The position numbers and the translations under genes are program-made. From an uncultured Gammaproteobacteria bacterium (GTDB lineage Bacteria > Pseudomonadota > Gammaproteobacteria > UBA6429 > Thiohalophilaceae): a DNA stretch of 47,500 nt. The DNA lies in NCBI GenBank assembly GCA_913064945.1, contig CAJYAN010000004.1, positions 1-47,500 on the forward strand, read 5' to 3'. Under the pieces are notes generated by a model. That model searched no databases. It saw only the letters and a list, made by a program, of their open reading frames with translations, and was not told the DNA's origin. This document shows, one piece after another, positions 25,282 to 34,626 of the stretch (its first letter is position 1; every line of letters begins with the position of its first letter).

Positions 25282-26649
25282 ATGCGTATACATATTCTTG
25301 GTATTTGTGGCACGTTTATGGGTGGCTTGGCGCTGTTAGCCCGTTCGCTTGGCCATCATGTCACCGGCTCTGATGTCAATGTCTATCCTCCTATGAGCAC
25401 ACAATTACAGGCACAGGGTATTGAACTTATGCAGGGGTATTCCGCCGAGCATTTACAACCCGCGCCTGATGTGGTGATTGTAGGGAATGCCCTGTCGCGC
25501 GGTAATCCGGCCATCGAGTATATGCTGGACGCTGGTCTCACGTATCGTTCCGGGCCGCAATGGCTGGCCGAGCATGTCCTGCCCGAGCGATGGGTGCTGG
25601 CAGTGGCAGGGACCCATGGCAAGTCAACAACAGCGAGTTTGCTGGCCTGGGTGCTGGAAGATAATCAGCTGGCACCGGGCTTTTTGATCGGCGCCGTGCC
25701 TGAAAATTTTGGGATTAGTGCGCGTCTCGGTGACACACCTTTTTTTGTTATCGAGGCCGACGAATACGACACCGCCTTCTTTGATAAGCGTTCCAAGTTT
25801 GTTCACTATGGACCGCGCACGCTTATTCTGAACAATCTCGAATTTGATCATGCGGATATTTTTCCCGATCTGGCGGCGATTGAACGCCAGTTTCATCACC
25901 TGGTCCGCGTCGTGCCCGGCTCGGGTTTGATTATCGATAATGCCACTGAACCCGCATTACAACGTGTCCTGCACCAAGGATGCTGGACATCAACAGAGTC
26001 TTTTAATCGTGCACCGGGATGGCAGGCGCAATTGGTCAAAGCCGATGGTAGTGTCTTTGATGTCTATTTTAAAGGTGAACTCCAGGGGCGCGTGGTATGG
26101 GACATGATCGGTCAGCATAGCGTGAGTAATGCCCTGGCCACACTGGCGGCGGCGCGGCACGTTGGGATTCCTGTGGCAAACGCCCTTGAGTCCCTGGCAC
26201 GATTCAAAGGTTTGAAGCGTCGCATGGAACTACGCGGTATTGTCAACCACATCAGTGTCTATGATGACTTCGCCCACCATCCGACGGCCATTACCACAAC
26301 CTTAAGCGGACTGCGCCAGCGTGTCGGCGAGGCGCGTATTATTGCGATCCTCGAACCGCGTTCCAATACCATGCGTATGGGGGTGCAGGCGGACGAGTTG
26401 ACGAATGCCCTGCAGGATGCCAATCAGGTCTGGTTGTATCAAACCGATAATCTTGGCTGGGACCCGGCGCGACAAATTACGCTGCCGGAAAATGTATTGC
26501 ATGTTCGTCAGCGAGTCGCGGACATCGTCGAACAGGTCGCCGTCGATGCAAAGCCGGGCGATCATATTTTGATTATGAGCAACGGTGGCTTTGACAACAT
26601 TCATCAACGTCTACTCGACCGCCTGCAGGAGAACCGTCATGACGCATGA
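25282..26649 (+). CDS. mpl: UDP-N-acetylmuramate:L-alanyl-gamma-D-glutamyl-meso-diaminopimelate ligase
   Basis: 455 residues (E. coli 457). It recycles the murein tripeptide onto UDP-MurNAc. The Mur-ligase architecture is complete: HILGICGTFMGGLALLA with GSDVNVYPPM, the ATP loop AGTHGKSTTASLL (108-120), EADEYDTAFFDKRSKFVHY, LNNLEFDHADIF and YDDFAHHPTAI. The stop overlaps ubiX by 11 nt. With anmK and the M23 peptidase further on, it is part of a cell-wall turnover theme. Confidence 0.95.
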   Translation: MRIHILGICGTFMGGLALLARSLGHHVTGSDVNVYPPMSTQLQAQGIELMQGYSAEHLQPAPDVVIVGNALSRGNPAIEYMLDAGLTYRSGPQWLAEHVLPERWVLAVAGTHGKSTTASLLAWVLEDNQLAPGFLIGAVPENFGISARLGDTPFFVIEADEYDTAFFDKRSKFVHYGPRTLILNNLEFDHADIFPDLAAIERQFHHLVRVVPGSGLIIDNATEPALQRVLHQGCWTSTESFNRAPGWQAQLVKADGSVFDVYFKGELQGRVVWDMIGQHSVSNALATLAAARHVGIPVANALESLARFKGLKRRMELRGIVNHISVYDDFAHHPTAITTTLSGLRQRVGEARIIAILEPRSNTMRMGVQADELTNALQDANQVWLYQTDNLGWDPARQITLPENVLHVRQRVADIVEQVAVDAKPGDHILIMSNGGFDNIHQRLLDRLQENRHDA

Positions 26650-27280
26650 GATAAAAAAGAATTCGCCCGTTATCCTCGCCATGACCGGGGCCTCAGGTGC
26701 TGCCTATGGTCTGCGTCTGCTGGAGTGTCTGTTAAATGTTAAACGGCCGGTCTATCTGGTGGTATCAAAGGCGGCCCAACTGGTGTTTGCCACGGAGACG
26801 GATCTTGATATTCCATCACGGCCGGTGGAGATGCAGAATTACTTTTGCGAGCGATTCAAGGCATCGCCTGATTTATTAACGGTCTATAGTCGGGAAGACT
26901 GGATGTCTCCCATAGCCAGCGGCTCGCATCGGGCACAACACATGGTGGTCTGTCCCTGTACCACCGGTACCCTGGCGGCCATCGCGCAGGGCAATAGTGA
27001 TAACCTCCTGGAACGTGCCGCCGATGTGATGCTCAAAGAGCAACGTCGTCTGATCATGGTGGTACGCGAGTCGCCATTGTCGGCCATACATCTTGAAAAT
27101 ATGCTGAAACTGGCGCGCCTGGGGGTGACGATATTACCAGCCAATCCGGGCTTCTATCAGCAGCCGCGTTCGATAGAGGACTTGATCGATTTTGTGGTCG
27201 CGCGCATCCTGGATCATCTGGATGTTGAACATAGACTATTACCACGTTGGGGGGAAACACCGGGTGAAAATCCCGGTTGA
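26639..27280 (+). CDS. ubiX: Flavin prenyltransferase UbiX
   Basis: 213 residues. It prenylates FMN to make the cofactor for the UbiD decarboxylase in ubiquinone synthesis. Motifs are AMTGASGAAYGLRLLECL, the FMN/DMAP site ASGSHRAQHMVVCPCTTGTLAAIA, LKEQRRLIMVVRESPLS and PGFYQQPRSIEDLIDFVVARILD. The start is ATG 26639, with GCAGGAG about 8 nt upstream. It is translationally coupled to mpl. Confidence 0.95.
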   Translation: MTHEIKKNSPVILAMTGASGAAYGLRLLECLLNVKRPVYLVVSKAAQLVFATETDLDIPSRPVEMQNYFCERFKASPDLLTVYSREDWMSPIASGSHRAQHMVVCPCTTGTLAAIAQGNSDNLLERAADVMLKEQRRLIMVVRESPLSAIHLENMLKLARLGVTILPANPGFYQQPRSIEDLIDFVVARILDHLDVEHRLLPRWGETPGENPG

Positions 27281-27348
27281 TAGTTGAAAAAGATGCGATA
27301 GCCGTCTACAAATAGTCTTACCTCCATTAATTACGCTCAGGGTCGACC

Positions 27349-27960
27349 ATGCAGGAAGCCATCGATAACAAGTATATGACACTGAATATCCCGTTATTTC
27401 CCCTGAATGTTGTCTTGTTTCCAGGGGGGCCATTGCCCCTGCGCATCTTCGAACCCCGATATCTTGATATGGTGAGTGACTGTCTCCGGAAAAATACCGG
27501 TATTGGGGTGGTGCTGATTCGTAATGGCAAGGAAGTAGACGATGCGGCGGAGACCTATACGGTTGGCACCTTATGTAACATTTCCTACTGGAATCGTCGT
27601 CAGGATGGATTGTTAGGCATTACCCTGACGGGCGAACAGCGTTTTCGTATTTGTTCACGACAGGTACAACATGACAAACTGATACGCGCAGAAGTCGAAT
27701 TGCTTGAGCCGATGCCGATGTTGCCAATGAGTGACAAGTACCAACCTCTGATTAGCATGCTGCAAAAGATCCTGCCTCAGCTGGATCCGCCCTTTACCAC
27801 GATGCCCGTTCAGTTTGATGACCTGGAGTGGGTCACCTCGCGATTGATAGAACTATTACCATTCCCGCTGGCCGTCAAACAAAGCCTGTTGGAACTGGAT
27901 GAGCCCGAACAGCGCATCGCCAAACTACATAATCTTCTGCACGATGTTGGTGAAATCTAA
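27349..27960 (+). CDS. Lon N-terminal (LON substrate-binding) domain protein
   Basis: 203 residues containing only the Lon N-domain: PLFPLNVVLFPGGPLPLRIFEPRYLDMV (15-42), the GTLCNISYW and GLLGITLTGEQRFRI strands and a helical C-terminus (VKQSLLELDEPEQRIAKLHNLL). No ATPase or protease domain is present. Such stand-alone proteins are common in proteobacteria with undefined roles, possibly substrate recognition. An AGGG precedes the ATG. Confidence 0.88.
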   Translation: MQEAIDNKYMTLNIPLFPLNVVLFPGGPLPLRIFEPRYLDMVSDCLRKNTGIGVVLIRNGKEVDDAAETYTVGTLCNISYWNRRQDGLLGITLTGEQRFRICSRQVQHDKLIRAEVELLEPMPMLPMSDKYQPLISMLQKILPQLDPPFTTMPVQFDDLEWVTSRLIELLPFPLAVKQSLLELDEPEQRIAKLHNLLHDVGEI

Positions 27961-27986
27961 AACGCAAGCTGGATTTTTAACGCGGT

Positions 27987-29927
27987 TTAGTGGTATGTCG
28001 AGTCAAGCAACAGCACACTGCCTTTATCAATAAGTCGTAATGGCTCGTGGCGTAATTTATCCAGCGCCTGGGTAAATTGTGTTGTCGTGCGCAGGTAATG
28101 CCAGCCCAGTTGCGAGTGTTGCTTCATAATCGTGACATTACCAAGCCACAATGTTGCCCGGGAGTTTTTGTCACCGATGGCGATCTGACTGTGCCATAGA
28201 CGTATCACATATAACTTGTCGTTTTCGTGTTTAATAAACCGCAACGTTTCATATTTGCCATGGTGTAAGTGTGGTAAGAGAAACAATTCGGTATCGCGCG
28301 GAGAAGCCTGCAGACTTTTTAAAATTGTTTGCCATGAAAATCCTGTGCTCGACTGCCAGCCGAGTGTGTCAAGCTGTCTCTCTATGGCATTCTTGCTGCC
28401 GCGCCACTGGAGGTTGAATGGGTACTGATGTGACCGGCGCAGGTCTTCACGCAGCGTTGGCAATGTCTGCCATTGTTGCGCCTGCCAGTCCGCTGCTGAC
28501 CAGACGACGACAGGGCTTGTCGCTTTGTTGTTATTCAGCGGCGGTGGTGATTGCGCTGCCCAGCTACAGAGAAGAATAAAAGCCAGCAATGGAATGAATT
28601 TGTAATGCGTAATTTGTGTTACCAGGTGGCGCCGATATGCCAGGCCGATAAGTGCGCCCCAGGCAATCCCGCTGAGGAGATAAATACTGGCATGGATAAA
28701 ACCACTGTTCTGCCAGTAGAGCTGTGCCAGAAAAATCAGCAGCAACATAACGGCAAGGGCGGTATAAAAGCTGCTGCGATGCGCAGGTTTGAATTCGTTG
28801 GCAAATAGCAAGGCGAGAAAAAAGACTAGACTGGCCATCAGGATTAAACTGGCGGTGGTGTCGGTGAAAGATAGAGTGGACGAGACATTAAAATAGTACA
28901 GTAGCAGTAGAGCGACTACAGGCACCAGCCAGGCAAGCAGCAGGTGCGTCAGCAACAACCACTGTCTCTGCACGAGTAACCACAGGACAATGCTCGCTGC
29001 AAAAAAGCTGAGCGCCACTGGCTGGTTGAGCGATACAAAAAAGCCGAGCAGCGTATCGGCAAGTGGTATGTGCATAAAGGAAGGCAGGTGATAGACCAGT
29101 TGCTCCAACGCGTGTATCGGCGCCAGCCGTGTTGAGAATTCGGCCAGCAGTGTCAGCGATAGTACTGAAAACAAAAAGAGTAGTGTTATCCATACCAGGG
29201 CGGGTTTTTCCGACTGCATGGGCTCGAGTAAGGCCGCCGGGATCTGGCCGGTCGTCGGGTGACGATGACTCCATTGTAATAACTGCTCAACCCATTGCTG
29301 GGTGTGGTGGAGAACGACATGATAGAGCCGCCGCACCAGCCAGCTTACCAGCAGGATGCCGATGAATAATGCGAGGAGCCAGAGGACCAGGCGTCCGGCG
29401 ACTTCACCGGCCAGTTCCAGTGACAAGCCAAAGGCCATCCCCGGTAGCAGATAGAGCGGTGCCCAGGCCAGACCGGAGAGAATATTGACCAGCAGAAACT
29501 GTCGACGGGGCATACCAAACATGCCGGCAATGGCCGGGATGATGGGGCGCAGTGGACCCACAAAGCGACCGAAGAGGATGCTCTTGCCACCGTGACGTTG
29601 AAAAAAATCGATGCCTTTATCCAGCACGCCGGGGTAGCGGGACAGCGGCCAGAGATTTTGTAATTGCTGGCGATAGCGTGCCCCGAGCCAGTAACTCAGG
29701 CTATCGCCAGCCACAGCACCCACTGCGGCACAAATGACCGTGATGACAAAATCCAGGTAATCGGTGGTAATTAACGTACCAATGGCAAACATTAAAATGG
29801 CGCCGGGCACGATCAGGCCGACTAGTGCCAGTGATTCACTCAGGGCGATGAGGAAGATGCTGGCGTAGGCCAGCCAGAGGTGGCCTTGCAGAAAAGACAG
29901 GAAGTGTTGCAGCGTGTCCGTAAACAT
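27987..29927 (-). CDS. DedA - degenerate PAP2-like - LssY_C fusion membrane protein
   Basis: 646 residues. An N-terminal DedA domain (1-205) has VGLIVPGAILMFAIGTL, GDSLSYWLGARY and FGRFVGPLRPIIPAIAGMFGMP, the hallmarks of undecaprenyl-phosphate/lipid flippases. A middle membrane region (about 235-440) sits where PAP2 phosphatase lies in homologous fusions, but the RP, PSGH and SRxxxxxH motifs are missing. The C-terminus (from about 480; PFNLQWRGSKNAIERQLDTLGWQ, LLPHLHHGK, VIRLWHSQIAI) looks like LssY_C. It is convergent with the Lon-domain gene. Confidence 0.85.
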   Translation of the reverse strand: MFTDTLQHFLSFLQGHLWLAYASIFLIALSESLALVGLIVPGAILMFAIGTLITTDYLDFVITVICAAVGAVAGDSLSYWLGARYRQQLQNLWPLSRYPGVLDKGIDFFQRHGGKSILFGRFVGPLRPIIPAIAGMFGMPRRQFLLVNILSGLAWAPLYLLPGMAFGLSLELAGEVAGRLVLWLLALFIGILLVSWLVRRLYHVVLHHTQQWVEQLLQWSHRHPTTGQIPAALLEPMQSEKPALVWITLLFLFSVLSLTLLAEFSTRLAPIHALEQLVYHLPSFMHIPLADTLLGFFVSLNQPVALSFFAASIVLWLLVQRQWLLLTHLLLAWLVPVVALLLLYYFNVSSTLSFTDTTASLILMASLVFFLALLFANEFKPAHRSSFYTALAVMLLLIFLAQLYWQNSGFIHASIYLLSGIAWGALIGLAYRRHLVTQITHYKFIPLLAFILLCSWAAQSPPPLNNNKATSPVVVWSAADWQAQQWQTLPTLREDLRRSHQYPFNLQWRGSKNAIERQLDTLGWQSSTGFSWQTILKSLQASPRDTELFLLPHLHHGKYETLRFIKHENDKLYVIRLWHSQIAIGDKNSRATLWLGNVTIMKQHSQLGWHYLRTTTQFTQALDKLRHEPLRLIDKGSVLLLDSTYH

Positions 29928-30078
29928 AATGGCATCTTACACCAGGTACTCTATTGGTCAGTATGCTGTCGTTAGCTTCATGCACATATATCCGCCCGGA
30001 TTTGATGGTCACTTTCTAACAGGGCACCGTGGTATCTGTGGGTAAGTGTAGTCAGCATTCAACATCGGGTATATACCT

Positions 30079-30107
30079 TTGACAGCCGCCAAATGACGGC
30101 ATATATA
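30079..30107 (+). promoter_or_regulatory. Near-consensus promoter of the vapB relic
   Basis: TTGACA (30079-30084), 17 nt, TATATA (30102-30107). The spacer holds GCCG/CGGC symmetry (30085-30100), and GGTATATA (30068-30075) and TATATATCC (30102-30110) are inverted. Operators over the promoter are typical of autoregulated vapBC modules. Confidence 0.6.
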
Positions 30108-30137
30108 TCCTGACTAGCGGATGTCGAGGGGACGGAG

Positions 30138-30355
30138 ATGACCAAAGCAGCCATCTTTAGCAATAACGCAGCCAGGCCGTTCGCCTGCTATAAGCTGTGA
30201 CCCTGCCGGAGGGCATCAAAAAGCTCAACATTATCATACAGGGTAAATCCCGCCTGATTATTCCCGAAGGTTCAGACTGGGACAGCTTTTTTGCTGGCCC
30301 CAGCGTGACGGATGATTTTATGACGCAACGCAATCAGCCCGACATGCAGGAATGA
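30138..30355 (+). pseudogene. vapB: Broken vapB antitoxin gene
   Basis: The frame starts MTKAAIFSNN, then loses one base at about 30167/30168, within what should be an Arg codon of the NNRSQAVRLPK motif. Restoring it gives RSQAVRL, a TAA stop at 30191-30193 where P-K is expected, and then AVTLPEGIKKLNIIIQ, SRLIIPEGSDWDSFFAGP, ending QPDMQE. This is the VapB family (AbrB-type N-terminus, WDSFF toxin-binding end). Two independent lesions make it a pseudogene. Just downstream (30371-30386), bases resembling a vapC start survive, but no toxin gene does. Confidence 0.82.
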
Positions 30356-30443
30356 GAGGGATTTTGGTGATATGTTATATGCAGGACAGGTGGGCTCTGT
30401 CCACCCGTCATCTACCTCGGAAGAACTCTACAGATATAAAAAT

Positions 30444-31724
30444 CTAAAGCGTCGCGAAGACCTTTTCCACCGCACTTAGTGTTGCGTCAATATCCGCCTC
30501 GGTATGCGCGTTGGAGACAAAACCCGCTTCATAGGCCGATGGTGCCAGATAGACACCTTGATCCAGCATGCCGTGATAGAACTTCTTGAAGCGCTCAATG
30601 TTGCACTGACCCACCTGGGCAAAGTGGTAGACCCGATCGGTATCGGTAAAAAATATGCCGAACATAGCGCCGACCTGATTGGTGGTTAATGGAATACCTG
30701 CTGCCTGTGCCTTTTCTTTTAAACCACTGACAAGTGCTGTCGTCATGTTGCTGAGCTTGTCGTAAAAACCATTGGCACTGATCAGCCCCAGGGTTTTTAA
30801 TCCGGCGGCCATGGCTACCGGGTTACCGGATAGCGTGCCTGCCTGATACACCGGACCCAGTGGTGCAATCTGTTGCATAATCTCACGCTTGCCGCCAAAG
30901 GCACCGACCGGCATGCCGCCACCAATGACCTTGCCCAGCGTCGTCAGGTCAGGACGAATACCATAGTGCGCCTGGGCACCGCCGAGGGCGACACGAAAGC
31001 CAGTCATGACTTCATCAAAGATCAGCACGGTACCGTACTGGTCACAGACTTCGCGCAAGGTCTCAAGAAAGCCGGTAACCGGTGGCACGCAGTTCATATT
31101 GCCGGCGACAGGCTCGACAATAATGCAGGCGACCTGCTCACCGATATCGGCAAACAGTGACTTCACCTGTTCGCTATCGTTGTAATTCAGCGTGATAGTG
31201 AGTTCAGCCAAAGCGGCGGGAACCCCCGGTGAGGTAGGGACACCTAAAGTCAGGGCACCGGAACCGGCCTTGACCAATAGAGAATCACCATGACCGTGAT
31301 AACAGCCTTCAAACTTGACGATCTTGTTACGGCCGGTAAAGCCACGCGCCAATCGAATTGCGCTCATGGTGGCCTCGGTGCCGGAGCTGACCATGCGCAC
31401 CATATCCATGGAGGGGACTAATTCACAGACCTTGTCGGCCATCTGAATTTCGAGTTCGGTCGGGGCGCCAAAGCTCAGGCCATTTTGCATGACATCACTA
31501 ACAGCCTTTAAGACCTCCGGGTGGCTGTGGCCCAGAATAGCCGGACCCCAGGAGGCAACGTAGTCGATGTACTTTTTGCCGTCTTCATCGAACAAATACG
31601 CACCCTGCGCCTTTTTGAAAAACACCGGGTCACCGCCAACACCTTTAAAGGCGCGCACCGGGGAATTGACGCCACCGGGGATGTGTTGCTGGGCTTGGGC
31701 AAAAAGGTCATGCGAACGTGTCAT
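30444..31724 (-). CDS. hemL: Glutamate-1-semialdehyde 2,1-aminomutase
   Basis: 426 residues (E. coli 426). A PLP enzyme making 5-aminolevulinate in the C5 heme pathway. Conserved: [67 protein letters not shown] and the PLP lysine in [18 protein letters not shown]. It is the last gene of the thiD-thiE-hemL block on the minus strand, a gammaproteobacterial arrangement. Confidence 0.96.
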   Translation of the reverse strand: MTRSHDLFAQAQQHIPGGVNSPVRAFKGVGGDPVFFKKAQGAYLFDEDGKKYIDYVASWGPAILGHSHPEVLKAVSDVMQNGLSFGAPTELEIQMADKVCELVPSMDMVRMVSSGTEATMSAIRLARGFTGRNKIVKFEGCYHGHGDSLLVKAGSGALTLGVPTSPGVPAALAELTITLNYNDSEQVKSLFADIGEQVACIIVEPVAGNMNCVPPVTGFLETLREVCDQYGTVLIFDEVMTGFRVALGGAQAHYGIRPDLTTLGKVIGGGMPVGAFGGKREIMQQIAPLGPVYQAGTLSGNPVAMAAGLKTLGLISANGFYDKLSNMTTALVSGLKEKAQAAGIPLTTNQVGAMFGIFFTDTDRVYHFAQVGQCNIERFKKFYHGMLDQGVYLAPSAYEAGFVSNAHTEADIDATLSAVEKVFATL

Positions 31725-31822
31725 CTATTTTTCCTTGTCATGATTTTGTTAACGCAACGGTGCGAAGACGTCAGCGTTATCAATGGTATTTGCTGCTGTG
31801 GCCTGAAACCGGGTATTCAACA

Positions 31823-32482
31823 TCACGGCGAGCGTTGTGCCGCTGTATCGTTACGCGGTGCTGTAAACAAATCGGTATATTGGCGAGTTGCCGCCTCAAT
31901 ATCCGTCTGGCCAAACACACCGTGAATCACGGCCAGCATGTCGGCACCAGCATGGATCAACGAGCCGCCATTATCCGGTGTGATGCCACCGATGGCAACG
32001 ACGGGGAGGCGGAGCTGTTGTTTTGCCTGGCTTAATACTTCAACAGGGGCAGGCGGTGCCTCGGGTTTGCTTAGCGAAGAAAAAAAACGGCCAAAGGCGA
32101 CATAGTCGGCACCCTCCGCCTCGGCACGCCTGGCCAGCGCAATGTCAGCATGGCAAGTAATGCCAATGATGGCCGCATCACCAAGCTGTTGACGTGCTTC
32201 CCTCAGGCTGGCATCGCCCTGGCCCAGGTGTACACCCGTTGCACCCACCTGCAGGGCCAGCTCGATGCTGTCATTCATCAGCAGGGGGATGCGATAGTGC
32301 TGGCAGAGCTTGGCGACGGCCTGAATTTCAGCGATATCCGGCTGGGGTCGTTTGTCGCGAATTTGTACCAGGCGGGCACCGCCTCGGATCGCGGCCGCGA
32401 CCCTGGTATCGAGGCGGGAGTGGGCTTGTGATAGACGAGTGTCGGCTATGACATACAACCCGCGTAGCACAGCAGTACGCAT
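31823..32482 (-). CDS. thiE: Thiamine-phosphate synthase
   Basis: 219 residues. It couples HMP-pyrophosphate with thiazole phosphate. Motifs: GLYVIADTRL, GGARLVQIRDK, LLMNDSIELALQVGATGVHLGQGD, IIGITCHAD, ADYVAFGRFF and VVAIGGITPDN. ATG 32482 (MRTAVLRGLYVI) is preferred; GTG 32494 would add four residues. It is 16 nt from the thiD stop. No TPP riboswitch is seen upstream of the operon. Confidence 0.94.
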   Translation of the reverse strand: MRTAVLRGLYVIADTRLSQAHSRLDTRVAAAIRGGARLVQIRDKRPQPDIAEIQAVAKLCQHYRIPLLMNDSIELALQVGATGVHLGQGDASLREARQQLGDAAIIGITCHADIALARRAEAEGADYVAFGRFFSSLSKPEAPPAPVEVLSQAKQQLRLPVVAIGGITPDNGGSLIHAGADMLAVIHGVFGQTDIEAATRQYTDLFTAPRNDTAAQRSP

Positions 32483-32498
32483 GGAATGCAGCACTGGC

Positions 32499-33299
32499 TT
32501 AATCTTCTTCGCGCGCCCAGAACAGGCGGTTGGGAATTAACTGACCCATGCCCAGGCGATGAGCATGTTTCAAACTCTCCCAGGTAAAGGTCTGCGCCTC
32601 ATTGGCGGCCATGACGGGGTCGAGCCCCTGTGCCAGCATGGCGGCAATCGCCGCCGCCAGGGTGCAGCCGGAACCATGATACTGGTGTGGCAGGCGCTGC
32701 CAGTCAGTCTGTTCGAGTTCACGATGATTACTATAGAGCGTATTAACGACCCCCTCGGTGGTCTCATGGCTACCGGTGATCAGCACATACCGGCAGCCCC
32801 TGTCCAGCAGGGACTCGGCACAGGCGGACAGGGTGTCAGCATCTCTGGCCAGTATGCGGGCCTCAACACTGTTGGGGGTGAGTACTGTCGTTTGCGGGAC
32901 CAGTAGCTCCAGCAGGGCATCCAGGCCGTTTTCATCCAGTAATTGTCCACCACCACCGGCATTGACGATAGGGTCCAGGACGACGGGTATATCAGGATAA
33001 TCAATCAGGATCGAGTGAATGGCCTCGATAATGGCGCGGTTGGCCAGCATACCAATCTTGATGCCGGCGACCGGCATATCTTCCAGTATGCTGCGGGCCT
33101 GTTCGACCAGTAACAGACTGTTCACAGGCTCAAAACGTCTGACCCGGCTCGTATCCTGTACGGTGAGGGCGGTAATGATCGGTGCGGGATGCGCCCCCAT
33201 ACTGGTAATGGTTTCAATATCCGCCTGAATACCGGCACCGCCGGTCGGATCGAGGCCGGAAAAACAAAGTACGACGGGTAGGGTTGTGGACGGGTTCAT
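32499..33299 (-). CDS. thiD: Hydroxymethylpyrimidine/phosphomethylpyrimidine kinase
   Basis: 266 residues. A ribokinase-fold enzyme phosphorylating HMP twice for thiamine synthesis. Seen: FSGLDPTGGAGIQADIETI (13-31), ALTVQDT, GIKIGMLA, VLDPIVNAGGGGQLLDE, LTPNSVEA, LITGSHE and the active-site HGSGCTLAAAIAA with the anion hole. It is divergent from the rubredoxin gene by 86 bp. Confidence 0.95.
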   Translation of the reverse strand: MNPSTTLPVVLCFSGLDPTGGAGIQADIETITSMGAHPAPIITALTVQDTSRVRRFEPVNSLLLVEQARSILEDMPVAGIKIGMLANRAIIEAIHSILIDYPDIPVVLDPIVNAGGGGQLLDENGLDALLELLVPQTTVLTPNSVEARILARDADTLSACAESLLDRGCRYVLITGSHETTEGVVNTLYSNHRELEQTDWQRLPHQYHGSGCTLAAAIAAMLAQGLDPVMAANEAQTFTWESLKHAHRLGMGQLIPNRLFWAREED

Positions 33300-33385
33300 A
33301 ATTTATATTGTAACGATATTCACAGAAAAATGGGCAAGCACGATAAATCATGCGAAAATTTGGTTTTCAATCAGGTGAATGGGTT

Positions 33386-33559
33386 ATGGAATTTAAGAAG
33401 TACGTCTGTATTGTTTGTGGTTTCGAATATGATGAAGAGCTAGGCCTACCGGATGAAGGCATCGCGCCGGGTACCCGCTGGGATGATGTCCCTGATGACT
33501 GGTTATGCCCGGATTGTGGTGTCGGTAAGTCTGACTTTGAGATGGTCCAGATTGAATAA
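33386..33559 (+). CDS. rubA: Rubredoxin
   Basis: 57 residues. One Fe(Cys)4 site: C8-x2-C11 ([10 protein letters not shown]) and C41-x2-C44 ([12 protein letters not shown]). A small cytoplasmic electron carrier. ATG 33386 gives the usual length, with AGGTG about 10 nt upstream; a start at 33350 would add an atypical 12-residue leader. Rubredoxin divergent from thiD-thiE-hemL is also seen in Pseudomonas. Confidence 0.93.
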   Translation: MEFKKYVCIVCGFEYDEELGLPDEGIAPGTRWDDVPDDWLCPDCGVGKSDFEMVQIE

Positions 33560-33696
33560 AATACGGAATTCGTTGGGTGGCGGTGTTCATTCTGGTCCAC
33601 CACCCCTGGGTGAACTTTCCAGACTATCACGCCGATGGATTGGCGATTAGCGAAAACATTGTGCTCTAAAATCATCGTGGTCTGTGTCCGGGTATT

Positions 33697-34113
33697 TCAC
33701 TCCGGCGGCGGTTTCTTCTCCAGGCCTTCGAGAACAGGACAACCATCTCGATGAGAGTCAAGACATTGGCTGACCAGCGTTTGCAATTCATCCTGCAACA
33801 GACGCAGTTCATGAATGTGGCCTGCAATTTCACGTAGTTTGATTCTGGCGATTTCCTCTACCTCCCGGCAGGCCTGCGCAGGGGCCTCACGCATCTCCGC
33901 CAGCTGGCCAATTTCAGCGAGGGAAAAATTCATTTTTTGGGCACGTTGTATAAAACGCAGGCTAATCAGATTCTCTTCGCTATAACGCCGGGCACCGCCA
34001 GCGGTGCGGGGGACGTTGTGGAGCAGGCCGATGCGCTCACAATAGCGAAGCGTGTCAGCGCTAAGCCCGGTGAGCGCAGAGACGTTACTGATTTTATAAT
34101 GCAGCTGTGCCAC
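33697..34113 (-). CDS. MerR-family heavy-metal-responsive regulator
   Basis: 138 residues. The N-terminal winged helix is YKISNVSALTGLSADTLRYCERIGLL and the linker helix runs from about 80 to 115. Cysteines C82, C117 and C125 nearly coincide with the Hg-binding C82, C117 and C126 of MerR, though Zn/Cd/Pb members share the pattern. The start is GTG 34113 with GGGGG upstream. A MerR-type promoter with a 19-bp spacer lies directly upstream, so autoregulation is likely. No metal transporter is adjacent. Confidence 0.88.
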   Translation of the reverse strand: MAQLHYKISNVSALTGLSADTLRYCERIGLLHNVPRTAGGARRYSEENLISLRFIQRAQKMNFSLAEIGQLAEMREAPAQACREVEEIARIKLREIAGHIHELRLLQDELQTLVSQCLDSHRDGCPVLEGLEKKPPPE

Positions 34114-34143
34114 GGTTAACCCCCGTTGAAGATCATCGCCAGA

Positions 34144-34174
34144 AGTATAATACCTGGAGCGGACTCCAGATCAA
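34144..34174 (-). promoter_or_regulatory. MerR-type promoter with 19-bp spacer and palindromic operator
   Basis: On the minus strand: TTGATC (34174-34169), 19 nt, TATACT (34149-34144). The spacer holds CTGGAG-N4-CTCCAG (34154-34169), the typical MerR-family operator. The overlong spacer is what MerR activators untwist. It reads into the MerR gene itself. Confidence 0.82.
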
Positions 34175-34203
34175 GTCGAAAAAGTGCGGACAGGATTAAC
34201 GGC

Positions 34204-34626
34204 TTAAAATGGTTTGGCGACGACCAGGATAACGACGGCAAAGAGAATTAGCACCGGGAGTTCGTTGAGCCAGCGATAGAAGACATGACTGTGCGTGTTT
34301 TTGTCTGCGGCAAAATCTTTGACCAGCTTGCCACAATAAAAATGATAACCGATCAGCAGGGTGACCAAGACGAGTTTGATATGTAACCAGCCTGTCGCTT
34401 TGTAGGCATTCCAGGCATAGGCATACAACATCCAGAGTCCGAGTGCTGTGGTGATAAGCATAAACGGGGTAATGAAATAGTAGAGTTTACGTTCCATGAT
34501 TTTGAAACGCGCATTACTGACCTCATCACTGGACATGGCGTGATAGACGAACAGCCGTGGTAAATAAAATAATCCGGCAAACCAGGCCACCATAAAACAA
34601 ATATGCAGGGCCTTGATATAGAGCAC
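34204..34626 (-). CDS. hemJ: HemJ-type protoporphyrinogen oxidase
   Basis: 140 residues with four membrane helices. The N-terminus LYIKALHICFMVAWFAGLFYLPRLFVYH (conserved H8) and later W-LHIKLVLVTLLIGYH are characteristic. It oxidises protoporphyrinogen IX in heme synthesis and complements the hemL gene nearby. The start is GTG 34626, overlapping the upstream TAG by one base, so it is coupled to the TlpA-like gene. Confidence 0.88.
   Translation of the reverse strand: MLYIKALHICFMVAWFAGLFYLPRLFVYHAMSSDEVSNARFKIMERKLYYFITPFMLITTALGLWMLYAYAWNAYKATGWLHIKLVLVTLLIGYHFYCGKLVKDFAADKNTHSHVFYRWLNELPVLILFAVVILVVAKPF

Noticed and set aside
33300-33385. Searched for a TPP riboswitch ahead of thiD
   Set aside because: The 86-bp divergent region lacks the CUGAGA and other conserved TPP elements.
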